DNA of 64,000 nt from assembly GCF_005502935.1 (NCBI RefSeq), contig NZ_SCMP01000001.1:1-64000 (forward strand), in the 5' to 3' direction. The first letter of the stretch is position 1; every line of letters starts with the position of its first letter. The notes below the pieces were generated by a model. It was not told the DNA's origin. It was given only the letters and a program-made list of their open reading frames with translations, and ran no database searches. A program made the translations under genes and the position numbers. The stretch is from Pseudomonas sp. 2FG (GTDB taxonomy: Bacteria; Pseudomonadota; Gammaproteobacteria; Pseudomonadales; Pseudomonadaceae). Below, in pieces: positions 1 through 11,761 of the stretch.

Positions 1-168
1 CCCCCTGCCTTCCCCTCTCATCCTGCTCGAACAGTGAAACTGGGCACCCTGAATCGCCCTTTCTCTGCGCTCTGCAACACCCCAATTTGGCAATATCTGT
101 GCGATCAATGACATTGTCGCCACTGCTGCGCCACTGCACACTGACGGCCTCGAATAGCGAGGTGCGCC

Positions 169-1164
169 ATGGAAGCCCTACGCCGGATTGCCTGTCTGAT
201 CTACCCGAATGTCATGAGCCTGGACGTCACGGGCCCCATGCAGGTATTCGCCTCGGCGAATGTCGAGCGTCAGCGCCAGGGGCTCCCTGCGACCTATGAG
301 TTGAGCCTGATCGGTAATACGGAAGACCCAGTTGCCACATCGGCCGGCCTGCGAATCTGTGTCGATCAGACTTGGCGACAGCTCGACCCGACCCACCTGG
401 ATACCCTGCTGGTGCCTGGCGGCCTGGGCGTTGGCGCGCAATGCCAGGACGCGGACCTATTGGAGTGGTTGCACAGCGCCGAACCCAAGGTGCGCCGGCT
501 CGGTTCGGTCTGCTCCGGCGCGCTGATTCTCGCGGCGGCCGGCGTGCTGGATGGACGGCTGGCGACCACCCATTGGGCGGACGTCGATGAGCTTCGCGAC
601 GGCCACCCGGCGGTGCAGGTCCAGGGCGATCGTCTGCACACCTACGACCCGCGCAATCAGGATGGCGACGCCCATGTATTCACCTCCGCCGGGGTAACCG
701 CGGGCATAGATCTGGCGTTGGCGCTGGTGGAGGCCGATCTCGGGCGGGCGACAGCCTTGGCCGTGGCTCGCCGGCTGGTGATGTTTCTGCGCCGCCCCGG
801 CGGGCAGACGCAGTTCAGTGCGCTGCTGACGCCCGAGCCAAGCCGCGTCCCGCGGCTGGCAGCCCTGCTCGACTGGCTTCCCGCGCATCTCGGCGACGAT
901 CTATCGCTGGAAGTACTGGCTGCACAGGCGCGGCTGGCACCGCGCACGCTGTCGCGGGTGTTCGTGCAGGAACTGGGAATGGGGCCGGGCCGTTATGTCG
1001 AGCGTCTGCGCCTGGAAGCTGCCCGCGCACTCCTGCAGGACGCCCAGGCATCGATCAGCACGGTGGCGCGCTTGACCGGCTTTGGCCACCCCGAGAACCT
1101 GCGCCGCACCTTTCACAAACACCTGTCCGTCAGCCCACAGGAATATGCCGAGCGCTTCGGCTGA
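169..1164 (+). CDS. GlxA-family transcriptional regulator (DJ-1/PfpI-like domain plus AraC HTH)
   Basis: A 331-residue protein. The N-terminal half (about residues 5-190) has the DJ-1/PfpI amidase-like fold, with the nucleophile-elbow region VCSGALI around Cys115. The C-terminal third (about 225-331) is an AraC-type double helix-turn-helix ending in the usual GFGHPENLRRTFHKHL segment. Family members are cytoplasmic transcription factors whose DJ-1-like domain senses a small metabolite (choline, carnitine and arginine regulators belong here). The start is supported by GAGGT about seven bases before ATG. DUF1272, HPP and MFS genes follow on the same strand with gaps of 21-27 bases, so it probably regulates that cluster or is co-transcribed with it. 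The ligand cannot be told from sequence. Confidence 0.9.
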   Translation: MEALRRIACLIYPNVMSLDVTGPMQVFASANVERQRQGLPATYELSLIGNTEDPVATSAGLRICVDQTWRQLDPTHLDTLLVPGGLGVGAQCQDADLLEWLHSAEPKVRRLGSVCSGALILAAAGVLDGRLATTHWADVDELRDGHPAVQVQGDRLHTYDPRNQDGDAHVFTSAGVTAGIDLALALVEADLGRATALAVARRLVMFLRRPGGQTQFSALLTPEPSRVPRLAALLDWLPAHLGDDLSLEVLAAQARLAPRTLSRVFVQELGMGPGRYVERLRLEAARALLQDAQASISTVARLTGFGHPENLRRTFHKHLSVSPQEYAERFG

Positions 1165-1185
1165 AACCTCGAGAAGGAGCACCTA

Positions 1186-1434
1186 ATGCTGCAACTACGC
1201 CCGAATTGCGAATGCTGCGACCGCGACTTGCCGCCGGAATCCGACGCGGCATTGATCTGTTCATTCGAATGCACCTTTTGCCGCGACTGCAGCAACCAGG
1301 TTCTGCATGGCATCTGTCCGAACTGCGGCGGTGAACTGCTAACCCGGCCGCGGCGCTCGGCAGCCGCGCTCGGTAAATTCCCGGCCTCGACCGAACGGGT
1401 GCTCAAGCCCGCCGGTTGTGCCGCTAACCGCTGA
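1186..1434 (+). CDS. DUF1272 small cysteine-rich protein
   Basis: An 82-residue protein with nine cysteines in its first 50 residues, arranged as CECC, then CSFECTFCRDC, then CPNC. This looks like a compact RING- or treble-clef-like zinc-binding fold, and I recognise it as DUF1272. GAGAAGGAG lies just before the ATG. It sits 21 bases after the GlxA-type regulator and directly before the HPP membrane protein gene, so it is probably in one operon. No function is established for this family. Metal binding is inferred from cysteine spacing only. Confidence 0.85.
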   Translation: MLQLRPNCECCDRDLPPESDAALICSFECTFCRDCSNQVLHGICPNCGGELLTRPRRSAAALGKFPASTERVLKPAGCAANR

Positions 1435-1451
1435 ACTTGGGGGTAGCCACG

Positions 1452-1958
1452 ATGCTTTTGTTCAAGAAACTCCAAGGCGCCGGCGCCGCAGTGCCGCCGC
1501 GCGCGCCGATCAAAGACATTGCCCTCGCCTGGCTGGGCGGCGTGCTGGCCATTGCAGCGGTCGCCCAACTGGGAGACATGCTGTCCATGGCCCTGCTGCT
1601 GGGTTCGTTCGGCGCGTCCTGCGTGCTGATCTTCGGCTTCCCCGAGGCACCCTTTTCCCAGCCGCGCAGCGTACTGGCCGGGCATCTGCTCAGCTCGCTG
1701 ATCGGGCTGATCTTCCTCCAGCTATGCGGGCCACAGTGGTGGGCCTTGGCGCTGGCCGTCGGCACGGCCATCGCGGTGATGATGCTGACCCGCACCGTAC
1801 ATCCGCCGGCCGGTTCCAACCCGGTGATCATTTTCCTGACCCTACCGGGCTGGGACTTCCTGCTCTATCCCACGCTGATTGGCGCACTGCTGCTGGTGGT
1901 GGTCGCGCTGATTTTTAACAACACAGTGCGTAGTGCCCACTACCCCAAGTACTGGTAG
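1452..1958 (+). CDS. HPP family membrane protein
   Basis: A 168-residue integral membrane protein with about four hydrophobic segments and the family signature TVHPPAGSNP in the third quarter, which names the HPP family. No CBS domain is fused to it, unlike some HPP proteins. I chose the ATG at 1452 over an in-frame TTG at 1437, because the GGGGG run at 1439-1443 would serve as the ribosome binding site of the ATG. HPP proteins are poorly characterised; a chloroplast relative has been linked to nitrite transport, but that role should not be assumed here. It is probably co-transcribed with the DUF1272 and MFS genes. Confidence 0.85.
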   Translation: MLLFKKLQGAGAAVPPRAPIKDIALAWLGGVLAIAAVAQLGDMLSMALLLGSFGASCVLIFGFPEAPFSQPRSVLAGHLLSSLIGLIFLQLCGPQWWALALAVGTAIAVMMLTRTVHPPAGSNPVIIFLTLPGWDFLLYPTLIGALLLVVVALIFNNTVRSAHYPKYW

Positions 1959-1985
1959 CCGACTGTCGCTCTGCCGGAGAATCCC

Positions 1986-3152
1986 ATGCTGCTACTGCGT
2001 AACCCGTCGATCCGCCTGCTATTTGCCGGCCAGGCGCTGTATTGGTCCTGCTCGATGATCGGCATCACCCTCACCGCGCTGGTAGGTCTGCAGCTAGCGC
2101 CGTTGAATGCGCTGGCGACCCTGCCGCTGGCCTTGCTGGTACTCGGCAATTTGCTTGCCGTGCAGCCGCTATCGCTATTTATGCAGCGCCACGGCCGCCG
2201 CCCTGGGTTGATGCTCGGCGCCGGCTGTGGCGTGGTTGGTGGACTGATCAGTGCGCTCGGTGTGGGGCTCGGCGACTTCGCCATCTTCTGCCTCGGCGCA
2301 TTGCCGATTGGTGCCTATCAGGCTTCGGCTATGTATTACCGGTTTGCCGCACTGGAAGCCGTCGATGAGCCGCAAAAAGGTCGTGCCACCGCTTATGTGA
2401 TCGGCGGTGGCGTGTTGGCTGCGCTGATTGCGCCGAGCCTGGCGCTCTGGTCACGCAATGCCCTGGCAACGCCCTTTGTCGGCGCTTACCTGCTGATTGC
2501 GCTGCTGGCCCTGCTTGGTCTGCTGCTGATGACACAACTGCGCGAAGGTGCCGCGCCAAAACCAGGCAAAGCCGGGTTAGCGGCTATGCGCGAACTGTTG
2601 GCGCGCCCGTTGGTGCGCGCGGCTATCGCCACCACTGCGATTGGCCACGGGCTGATGATTTTCGTCATGAATGCCACGCCGCTGGCGATGAGTTTCTGCG
2701 GGCTGGGCTTGGAGGCCAGCTCGCAGGTGATTCAATGGCATATGCTCGGCATGTTCCTGCCGGCATTCATTGCCGGGCCACTGGTGGACAGACTCGGCAG
2801 CCGGCGCATTGCGCTGCTGGGCAGCAGCATTCTGCTGATCAGCGCCAGCGTGGCTCTCACTGGTCTGGATCAGACGCACTTCCTAATCAGCTCCTTCCTG
2901 CTCGGGCTAGGCTGGAACCTGATGTTGGTCGCCGGCACTACACTCTTGGCTGAAGGCTACAGCAGCGATGAACGCGGTCATGCCCAGGGCTTGATGGAAC
3001 TGGCTAACGGTTCGGTGGCGGCCTGCGCCTCCTTCGCATCCGGCGCGCTGATCAGCGGGATCGGCTGGGTCGCGATCAACCTCGGCATCTTGCCCTTGGT
3101 TGTGATTGCCCTGCTGATGCTGATTCCCGCACGCCGACCACTGGCGGCGTAA
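1986..3152 (+). CDS. MFS transporter
   Basis: A 388-residue protein made almost wholly of hydrophobic segments (about 12), with the MFS motif A remnant RHGRRPG between helices 2 and 3 and a second RLGSRR loop between helices 8 and 9. This is the layout of a major facilitator superfamily drug/proton or metabolite transporter of the inner membrane. GGAGAATCCC precedes the ATG. It is the last gene of the GlxA-DUF1272-HPP-MFS run and is followed by a bidirectional terminator. The substrate is unknown. Confidence 0.85.
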   Translation: MLLLRNPSIRLLFAGQALYWSCSMIGITLTALVGLQLAPLNALATLPLALLVLGNLLAVQPLSLFMQRHGRRPGLMLGAGCGVVGGLISALGVGLGDFAIFCLGALPIGAYQASAMYYRFAALEAVDEPQKGRATAYVIGGGVLAALIAPSLALWSRNALATPFVGAYLLIALLALLGLLLMTQLREGAAPKPGKAGLAAMRELLARPLVRAAIATTAIGHGLMIFVMNATPLAMSFCGLGLEASSQVIQWHMLGMFLPAFIAGPLVDRLGSRRIALLGSSILLISASVALTGLDQTHFLISSFLLGLGWNLMLVAGTTLLAEGYSSDERGHAQGLMELANGSVAACASFASGALISGIGWVAINLGILPLVVIALLMLIPARRPLAA

Positions 3153-3173
3153 AACGCGCGGCAGACACCCATA

Positions 3174-3201
3174 AAAAAGGCGGCCCACAAGCCGCCTTTT
3201 T
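3174..3201. terminator. Bidirectional intrinsic terminator
   Basis: An 11-bp perfect stem (AAAAAGGCGGC paired with GCCGCCTTTTT) with a 6-base loop lies between the convergent MFS and nfuA genes. The A and T runs on the two flanks let it serve both strands. Confidence 0.9.
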
Positions 3202-3218
3202 GTCGGAGCACGCCTTAC

Positions 3219-3803
3219 TTAGTAGTAGGCGTTTTCCTTGTTGGTGTGGTCCGTCACGTCACGCACACCTTTCAGCTCCGGGATGCGTTCCAGCAAGGTT
3301 TTCTCGATACCTTCCTTGAGCGTCAGATCGACCTGGCCACAGCCCTGGCAGCCGCCGCCGAACTTCAGGACCGCGATACCGTCTTCGACCACATCGATCA
3401 GACTGACCTCACCGCCATGGCTCGCCAGACCGGGGTTGATCTCGGTCTGCAGGTAGTAGCTGATGCGCTCGTTGATCGGGCTGTCGGCATTGACCATCGG
3501 CACTTTGGCGTTCGGTGCTTTGATGGTCAGTTGGCCGCCCATGCGATCGGTCGCGTAGTCGACTACCGCATCTTCCAGAAAGGCTTCGCTGAAGGCGTCG
3601 ATATAGGCCGTGAAGCTTTTCAGCGCCAGAGCGGTGTCTTCAGGTTTCTCTTCACCCGGCTTGCAGTAAGCGATGCAGGTTTCCGCATACTGCGTGCCCG
3701 GCTGGGTAATAAAAACGCGAATGCCGATGCCCGTGGTGTTCTGCTTGCTCAGCAGATCAGCCAGGTAGTCGTGGGCAGCTTCGGTAATGGTAATGGCGCT
3801 CAT
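3219..3803 (-). CDS. nfuA: Fe-S biogenesis protein NfuA
   Basis: A 194-residue protein with an N-terminal degenerate A-type carrier domain (about 1-100) and a C-terminal NifU-like domain carrying the Fe-S-binding CQGC motif in [14 protein letters not shown]. NfuA carries 4Fe-4S clusters to apo-enzymes in the cytoplasm and matters under oxidative stress and iron limitation. The start at 3803 fits the family N-terminus [10 protein letters not shown] and has a CGAGGAG ribosome binding site; an upstream in-frame ATG would add 18 unrelated residues. The gene is divergent from metH. Confidence 0.97.
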   Translation of the reverse strand: MSAITITEAAHDYLADLLSKQNTTGIGIRVFITQPGTQYAETCIAYCKPGEEKPEDTALALKSFTAYIDAFSEAFLEDAVVDYATDRMGGQLTIKAPNAKVPMVNADSPINERISYYLQTEINPGLASHGGEVSLIDVVEDGIAVLKFGGGCQGCGQVDLTLKEGIEKTLLERIPELKGVRDVTDHTNKENAYY

Positions 3804-3892
3804 GGTAACTCCTCGCAAACTTGGGCGCAGTGTACGCCACTCAGCCCTGCCGGGCAAAGTCCCAGTAATTTAGTCGGACAAATGTAACGACC

Positions 3893-3918
3893 GCAGCCCG
3901 ATCATCATTCCGGGCTGC
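3893..3918. repeat. 8-bp hairpin in the nfuA-metH intergenic region
   Basis: GCAGCCCG and CGGGCTGC flank a 10-base loop. There is no T tract, so it is not a normal terminator. Role unknown. Confidence 0.45.
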
Positions 3919-3998
3919 AGGCGCGCGGCTTATCGAGCGGCGCGTGGCAATGGCCGTGAGTTTAGCCGGCCCAGCTGCGGCAAAGCGACCCTCACCAA

Positions 3999-4015
3999 CA
4001 TGAGCGCCGCTCATG
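3999..4015. promoter_or_regulatory. Perfect 17-bp palindrome upstream of metH, possible MetR operator
   Basis: CATGAGCGCCGCTCATG is perfectly symmetric around position 4007, about 90 bases before the metH start. It contains TGAG-N5-CTCA, one substitution per half-site from the MetR consensus TGAA-N5-TTCA. MetR activates metH in other gammaproteobacteria. The assignment is inference from symmetry and position. Confidence 0.5.
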
Positions 4016-4032
4016 CAAAAAGGCATAACGCT

Positions 4033-4052
4033 CCAAAGCCGTACAGCTTTGG
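4033..4052 (+). repeat. 7-bp inverted repeat in the metH leader
   Basis: CCAAAGC and GCTTTGG flank a 6-base loop about 50 bases before the metH ATG. It could be an operator half-site pair or a leader hairpin. I could not match the leader to a cobalamin, SAM or SAH riboswitch. Confidence 0.4.
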
Positions 4053-4100
4053 TATCATCCGCCCACCCTTTTTCTCCGTGCTTTATCAGGTAATTCACCC

Positions 4101-7793
<3,693 letters not shown>

Positions 7794-7810
7794 GCTGTGC
7801 CGCTCTAGCG

Positions 7811-7840
7811 CAAGGCCCACCAATCGACGGGCCTTGTTGC
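7811..7840 (+). terminator. metH terminator
   Basis: CAAGGCCC and GGGCCTTG form an 8-bp stem around a 10-base loop, followed by TTGC. It lies 18 bases after the metH stop codon. The T tract is weak. Confidence 0.75.
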
Positions 7841-8169
7841 TTTCGCCGGCATAGCTTCGCTAAGCAGCTATTGCCTCTGGAGTTTGAAAAGCGCCATATC
7901 CAGAGTCTAGAGAATATCTAGAAAAGCCGACGCCATTCACTTGTCCCTGATTGCCAGCCTTCCCCACCCGTTCATTACCCTAGCGCGGATTAGCCATGCC
8001 CAAACTGCTGTTAGCAATTGCCATGCTCTGCTGCCTTGACCGATCGATTTGCTGCACCAAGACGCACCTTGCCAACCTTGATTAACGAGTAGCCTGGGTA
8101 TCGTCCGGTGGAAAATACTGCGCTGTTTTCCACCCTGCGCCAACCACGTTTGGTGATTGTCGCTGCCAG
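7841..8169. other. Intergenic region with no supported gene
   Basis: About 330 bases between metH and the Crp-type regulator. I see an inverted repeat (CTCTGGA at 7875-7881, TCCAGAG at 7899-7905) and two TCTAGA palindromes five bases apart (7906-7922). A 29-codon frame at 7996-8085 with a hydrophobic start lacks a convincing ribosome binding site. Confidence 0.5.
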
Positions 8170-8781
8170 CTACTTGCCGCGCCGCCCCTGCACCAGCCCC
8201 ATGCGCGCGCGAATGCGCGACAGCGCCACATTGGTGATGCCCAGGTAACTGGCGATATGGTGCAGGGGGATACGCGGCACCAAGGCCCCGCGTTGCTGCA
8301 AAAACAGGCTGTAGCGCTCGCTGGCATCCAGCAGCAGGAGTTCGGCTTCGCGTTGGGCGCTGCGCTCCAGCACCGCGCGGATGGCATCGCTGAGGATTTC
8401 CTGAACCACCGGCAGGTCGCTTTGCCAGCGACGCAACACCTCATAACGCAGCTCCAGCGCCACCGTCGGCTCCAGCGCCACAATGCCCACCGGGCTGGCG
8501 GTGGCATAGGGCGGCGTGCCCCAGCCTACCCAACTGCCTTCGGCCTGGAACGCCGCATTGCGTTCCAACCCCTGTTCGGACAGATGCACCACACGCACCA
8601 GCCCACTAACGATGAACCAGGTGCGATCAACCAGTTGGCCCGGCGCCAGCAGTTGCTGGTTGGCGGCGTAGGTCTGACGCGGCAGCGCCCGCCACAGCTC
8701 GGCCAGTTGCGGATGTTGATCGAGCATGCCGAGCAGTTGCGGGGCGCAAGCCAGGCAGTCGTACAAGGAACTGGAGGTCAT
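8170..8781 (-). CDS. Crp/Fnr-family transcriptional regulator
   Basis: A 203-residue protein with an N-terminal cyclic-nucleotide-binding-like jelly roll (about 15-125) and a C-terminal winged helix-turn-helix, with HHIASYLGITNVALSRIRARMGL-type recognition residues near 170-195. It has no Fnr-type cysteine cluster, so it is unlikely to be an Fe-S oxygen sensor. The start at 8781 gives the expected family N-terminus, although an in-frame ATG at 8820 is possible. It is divergent from a fatty acid hydroxylase gene over 63 bases, a layout typical of a local regulator. The ligand is unknown. Confidence 0.88.
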   Translation of the reverse strand: MTSSSLYDCLACAPQLLGMLDQHPQLAELWRALPRQTYAANQQLLAPGQLVDRTWFIVSGLVRVVHLSEQGLERNAAFQAEGSWVGWGTPPYATASPVGIVALEPTVALELRYEVLRRWQSDLPVVQEILSDAIRAVLERSAQREAELLLLDASERYSLFLQQRGALVPRIPLHHIASYLGITNVALSRIRARMGLVQGRRGK

Positions 8782-8844
8782 CGATAAACCGAGGTTAATG
8801 CGCGGTCGGGGCGGAGGCATGAAGCTAGCACCACCTCGTTCTGG

Positions 8845-9792
8845 ATGACACCCCCCCGCATGCACACGCCAAAGCAAGCAGCACGGCTACACACCGACAA
8901 GAACCCGCAACACGCCCCCCTGAACTGGGCACATCTGGGCGCCCTGCTGCTGGTAGCCAGTTGGGCGGCGCTTGCGCTGCTCGCCGGCTGGAGCAGCTTC
9001 GCGCTGCTGATCGGCGGCCTGTTGCTGGCGCTGGCCTGGTTTGCCCTCTGGGAATGGCGCTGGCCGCACCGCCAGGAGTGGCAGGCGCAACGCCTCGACC
9101 GCAAGCGCGATGCGCTGTTCATGGTTGCGCTGTTTGCCGCCGATGGACTGGCCGATGTACTGATCCGTGGCCTGCTGATGCTGCTGAACGCGGATGCAAA
9201 CGGCCCCGCCGCGAGTCTACCGCTGTGGCTCGCCGTGCCCGCGGCGGCGCTGCTCGGCGAGTTTGGCGATTACTGGCTGCACCGCCTGAAACATCGCGGC
9301 GGTTGGCTGTGGCGCGTGCACTTCGTGCATCATCGGCCCAGCGTGTTGAACGTGACCAATAATTTCACCACCCATCCGCTGGATCTACTGCTGCGCAAGT
9401 CGGTGCACGTTCTGCCGCTCTGGCTGCTCGGCTTCGAGCCCACAGCTATCGCCCTGGCGGCGCTGTTTTCGCAGACCCAATCCTTTGCCACCCACGCCAA
9501 CACCCGTGGCACCCTGAGCTGGCTGAACTACCTGATCGGCAGCTCCGAGTTGCATCGCTGGCACCACAGCGTGAAGGTCGACGAAGCGCTGAATTTCGGC
9601 ACCGTGCTGCCATTCTGGGATCAGTTGTTCGGCACTTTTCGCCTGCACAGCGATGGCCGCACCGAGCCCGACGAGGTGGGCGTGAAAGTCTGCCCACAAC
9701 AGCCCGGCGAGCACGATATCCGTGGGCTGATGGGCTATCCACTCGTGCCGCTGGGACTCTCTCCTCAGCGTCGCACTGCACCGAGCGAGTAA
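8845..9792 (+). CDS. Sterol desaturase / fatty acid hydroxylase family protein
   Basis: A 315-residue membrane protein with two or three N-terminal hydrophobic segments and the histidine clusters of the membrane-bound di-iron hydroxylases: HRLKH, HFVHH, a single His in FATHANT, and HRWHH. These residues bind two irons and activate oxygen to hydroxylate or desaturate lipid chains. The family is broad and the name does not imply sterol substrates in bacteria. It is transcribed away from the Crp-type regulator and probably controlled by it. The substrate cannot be deduced. Confidence 0.88.
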   Translation: MTPPRMHTPKQAARLHTDKNPQHAPLNWAHLGALLLVASWAALALLAGWSSFALLIGGLLLALAWFALWEWRWPHRQEWQAQRLDRKRDALFMVALFAADGLADVLIRGLLMLLNADANGPAASLPLWLAVPAAALLGEFGDYWLHRLKHRGGWLWRVHFVHHRPSVLNVTNNFTTHPLDLLLRKSVHVLPLWLLGFEPTAIALAALFSQTQSFATHANTRGTLSWLNYLIGSSELHRWHHSVKVDEALNFGTVLPFWDQLFGTFRLHSDGRTEPDEVGVKVCPQQPGEHDIRGLMGYPLVPLGLSPQRRTAPSE

Positions 9793-9972
9793 GGCCGATG
9801 CCACTCGCTACAGTGGGTCCCTTCTGGCGCCCGGCATTTTGCGGTTATCCACCGATGCAGAGGACCTTTGCCGAACCGATACAAGCCGAAAGCCACCTGT
9901 AAGCAGCGGGAGTGCATAATGCCGGCATAGCCCTACCTAAATACTCCCGCTCGCCGGCCTGCCTGCTATCCG

Positions 9973-11286
9973 ATGACCTTTATCTTGCTGTTTCTCATCG
10001 CCGCCCTCACCTGCCTAGCCTTACCGGCGCTTCTGCTTCGTCATCAACACCAGGTGCGCCAATTGCAAGCGCAGCAGCAGTCGCTGGTCGAGCGGTTGTC
10101 GGATGGGGTGCTGCGGGTCGGGCATGACGGGCGTATCCGCCAGCACAACGCGGCGGCCACAACCTTGCTGGGTTGCGCGGAGATGACATTGGCCGGTGCG
10201 CGGCTGACTGACTGGCTGCCGCAGCCAGGCGATAGTGCAACCGATGCGCGCCAACGCGCCCAGGTCCTGGGGGCCGACGGTGTGCAACGACCGCTGGAGA
10301 TCACCCGCCTGGCTGCTGGCGATGCGCAGAGCTACTTATTGCTAATCCAGCCCGTGGCTGCGCAGACAGATGCCGAGCGCTTCCAGCGCAGCCAGTATTT
10401 CGCCCGTATCGGCACCTGGGACTGGGATATCGACACCAACCACCTGTACTGGTCGGAGGCGATCTACGCCATGTTCGGTTACCAAGTCGGCGCGGTGACA
10501 CCGAGTTACCAGCTGTTCTGCGCCTGCGTGCATCCGGACGACCGCGAGCATGTGCGTGCTGGCGAGTTGCGCTGCATCGAGAGCGGCGAGAACCACGACG
10601 AGGAATACCGCGTGGTCTGGCCGGACGGCAGCGTGCATTGGCTGCGCGAGACCGGCAACGTGGTCAAGGATGCGCAGGGCATGCCGGTGAAGATGATGGG
10701 CGTAGTGCGCGATATCACCGAGGAAAAAGCCTGGGCCAGCCAGATGCATCAGCTCGCCCATCACGACCCGCTGACCGGCCTGCCCAACCGCCTGGTGTTC
10801 GAGGATCGCCTGCGCAATGCCCTGGAGCGGGCGCGGCGTAGCAACACGCGGGGGGCGCTGGTATTCATCGACCTCAATGGTTTCAAGGCGATCAACGATG
10901 CCCATGGCCATGCCGCCGGCGACCAGGTGCTGGTCGCCACGGCACTGAGGTTGAAGGAAGCGTTGCGCGAGTCGGACAGCGTGGCGCGCATCGGCGGCGA
11001 CGAGTTCGTCGCCATCCTCGAAGGGCTGGCTCCAGGCAGAACCCTGGAAGAAGAAGCGCAGGGCATCGGCAAGAAGATTTTCGACGCGCTGTCGGCACCG
11101 CTCTGTGTCGGCAACCACCAGCAGCGCATCGGAGCCAGTCTGGGGATCGCGGTGTTCCCGGATCACGCACCGAGCATGGACAGGCTCATCCATATCGCCG
11201 ACTTGGCGATGTACGAGGCCAAGCGCAGCGGCGAAGACCAATACCGCCTGGGCAGCGACACCCAGCAGCGAGTTGGCGTCGAATAG
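9973..11286 (+). CDS. Diguanylate cyclase with PAS sensing domains
   Basis: A 437-residue protein. An N-terminal membrane helix (about 2-22) leads into one degenerate PAS (about 40-125), then a PAS-PAC unit (about 130-252) with the PAC-like HDEEYRVVWPDGSVHWLRE stretch, then a GGDEF domain (about 265-430). The active site GGDEF is intact at residues 341-345, and an RESD inhibitory I-site sits exactly five residues upstream (332-335). The enzyme should make cyclic di-GMP from GTP with product inhibition. There is no EAL domain. The signal is unknown. It is monocistronic and ends 16 bases before the convergent DUF1883 gene. Confidence 0.93.
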   Translation: MTFILLFLIAALTCLALPALLLRHQHQVRQLQAQQQSLVERLSDGVLRVGHDGRIRQHNAAATTLLGCAEMTLAGARLTDWLPQPGDSATDARQRAQVLGADGVQRPLEITRLAAGDAQSYLLLIQPVAAQTDAERFQRSQYFARIGTWDWDIDTNHLYWSEAIYAMFGYQVGAVTPSYQLFCACVHPDDREHVRAGELRCIESGENHDEEYRVVWPDGSVHWLRETGNVVKDAQGMPVKMMGVVRDITEEKAWASQMHQLAHHDPLTGLPNRLVFEDRLRNALERARRSNTRGALVFIDLNGFKAINDAHGHAAGDQVLVATALRLKEALRESDSVARIGGDEFVAILEGLAPGRTLEEEAQGIGKKIFDALSAPLCVGNHQQRIGASLGIAVFPDHAPSMDRLIHIADLAMYEAKRSGEDQYRLGSDTQQRVGVE

Positions 11287-11301
11287 CCCTTGGCGGTGAA
11301 C

Positions 11302-11604
11302 TCAGCTCAAGCGAGTGCTTGAGCTGCGGATGATCTTGATCGAGTGTTTCAGGTTCGGCTTGCGGGTCACGCTGATCGCCCTGCGGGTGACGGTGTCGAT
11401 GGTGATGTTCCAGAAACCCGTGCTGGGTACGGTGATTTTCACCGGAAACTTGTCGAATGCGCCGCCGTGATAGACATGGCGTCCGCCATTCTTGAAGCTG
11501 CGAAAATTCGCATCGCTCATCAGGCGGATGTTGCAGGTCTGCGAGCATTCGATGACGACAATATCGTCTTCATTCAGATGTTCGCGCTGGTGTATGAATT
11601 TCAT
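11302..11604 (-). CDS. DUF1883 domain protein
   Basis: A 100-residue soluble protein beginning MKFIHQREHL, with the conserved YHGGAF and GFWNITIDT segments that I recognise as DUF1883. The family has no assigned function; some members are fused to TIR or other signalling domains, but this one is the domain alone. A GGAG motif about eight bases before the ATG supports the start. It is convergent with the diguanylate cyclase gene and has no obvious operon partner. Confidence 0.85.
   Translation of the reverse strand: MKFIHQREHLNEDDIVVIECSQTCNIRLMSDANFRSFKNGGRHVYHGGAFDKFPVKITVPSTGFWNITIDTVTRRAISVTRKPNLKHSIKIIRSSSTRLS
11303..11326. terminator. Hairpin between the convergent cyclase and DUF1883 genes
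   Basis: CAGCTCAAGC and GCTTGAGCTG form a 10-bp perfect stem with a 4-base loop. It overlaps the last codons of the DUF1883 gene. No clear T tract is present on either side, so termination strength is uncertain. Confidence 0.55.
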
Positions 11605-11761
11605 CTACGGCTCCACGCAGCTTTTTCAGCCAAATCAAGACGATAACATGCGCGCAAGGCCAGGACTCATGACCGCCTGTTAGTCAGTGGCCTGGATATC
11701 CACCGTACCCAGCCCCACCACCCTACGTCTCGGCGCTCTCCAGTGGTAGCATGCGCGCCCC

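Noticed and set aside
4033..4100. Possible SAH, SAM or cobalamin riboswitch before metH
   Set aside because: The leader is short and I could not align it with the conserved cores of these riboswitches. Only simple inverted repeats are present.
7996..8085. 29-codon frame with a signal-like start (MPKLLLAIAMLCC)
   Set aside because: No Shine-Dalgarno sequence at proper spacing, no terminator, and it ends in a polar tail without pattern. Too weak to call.
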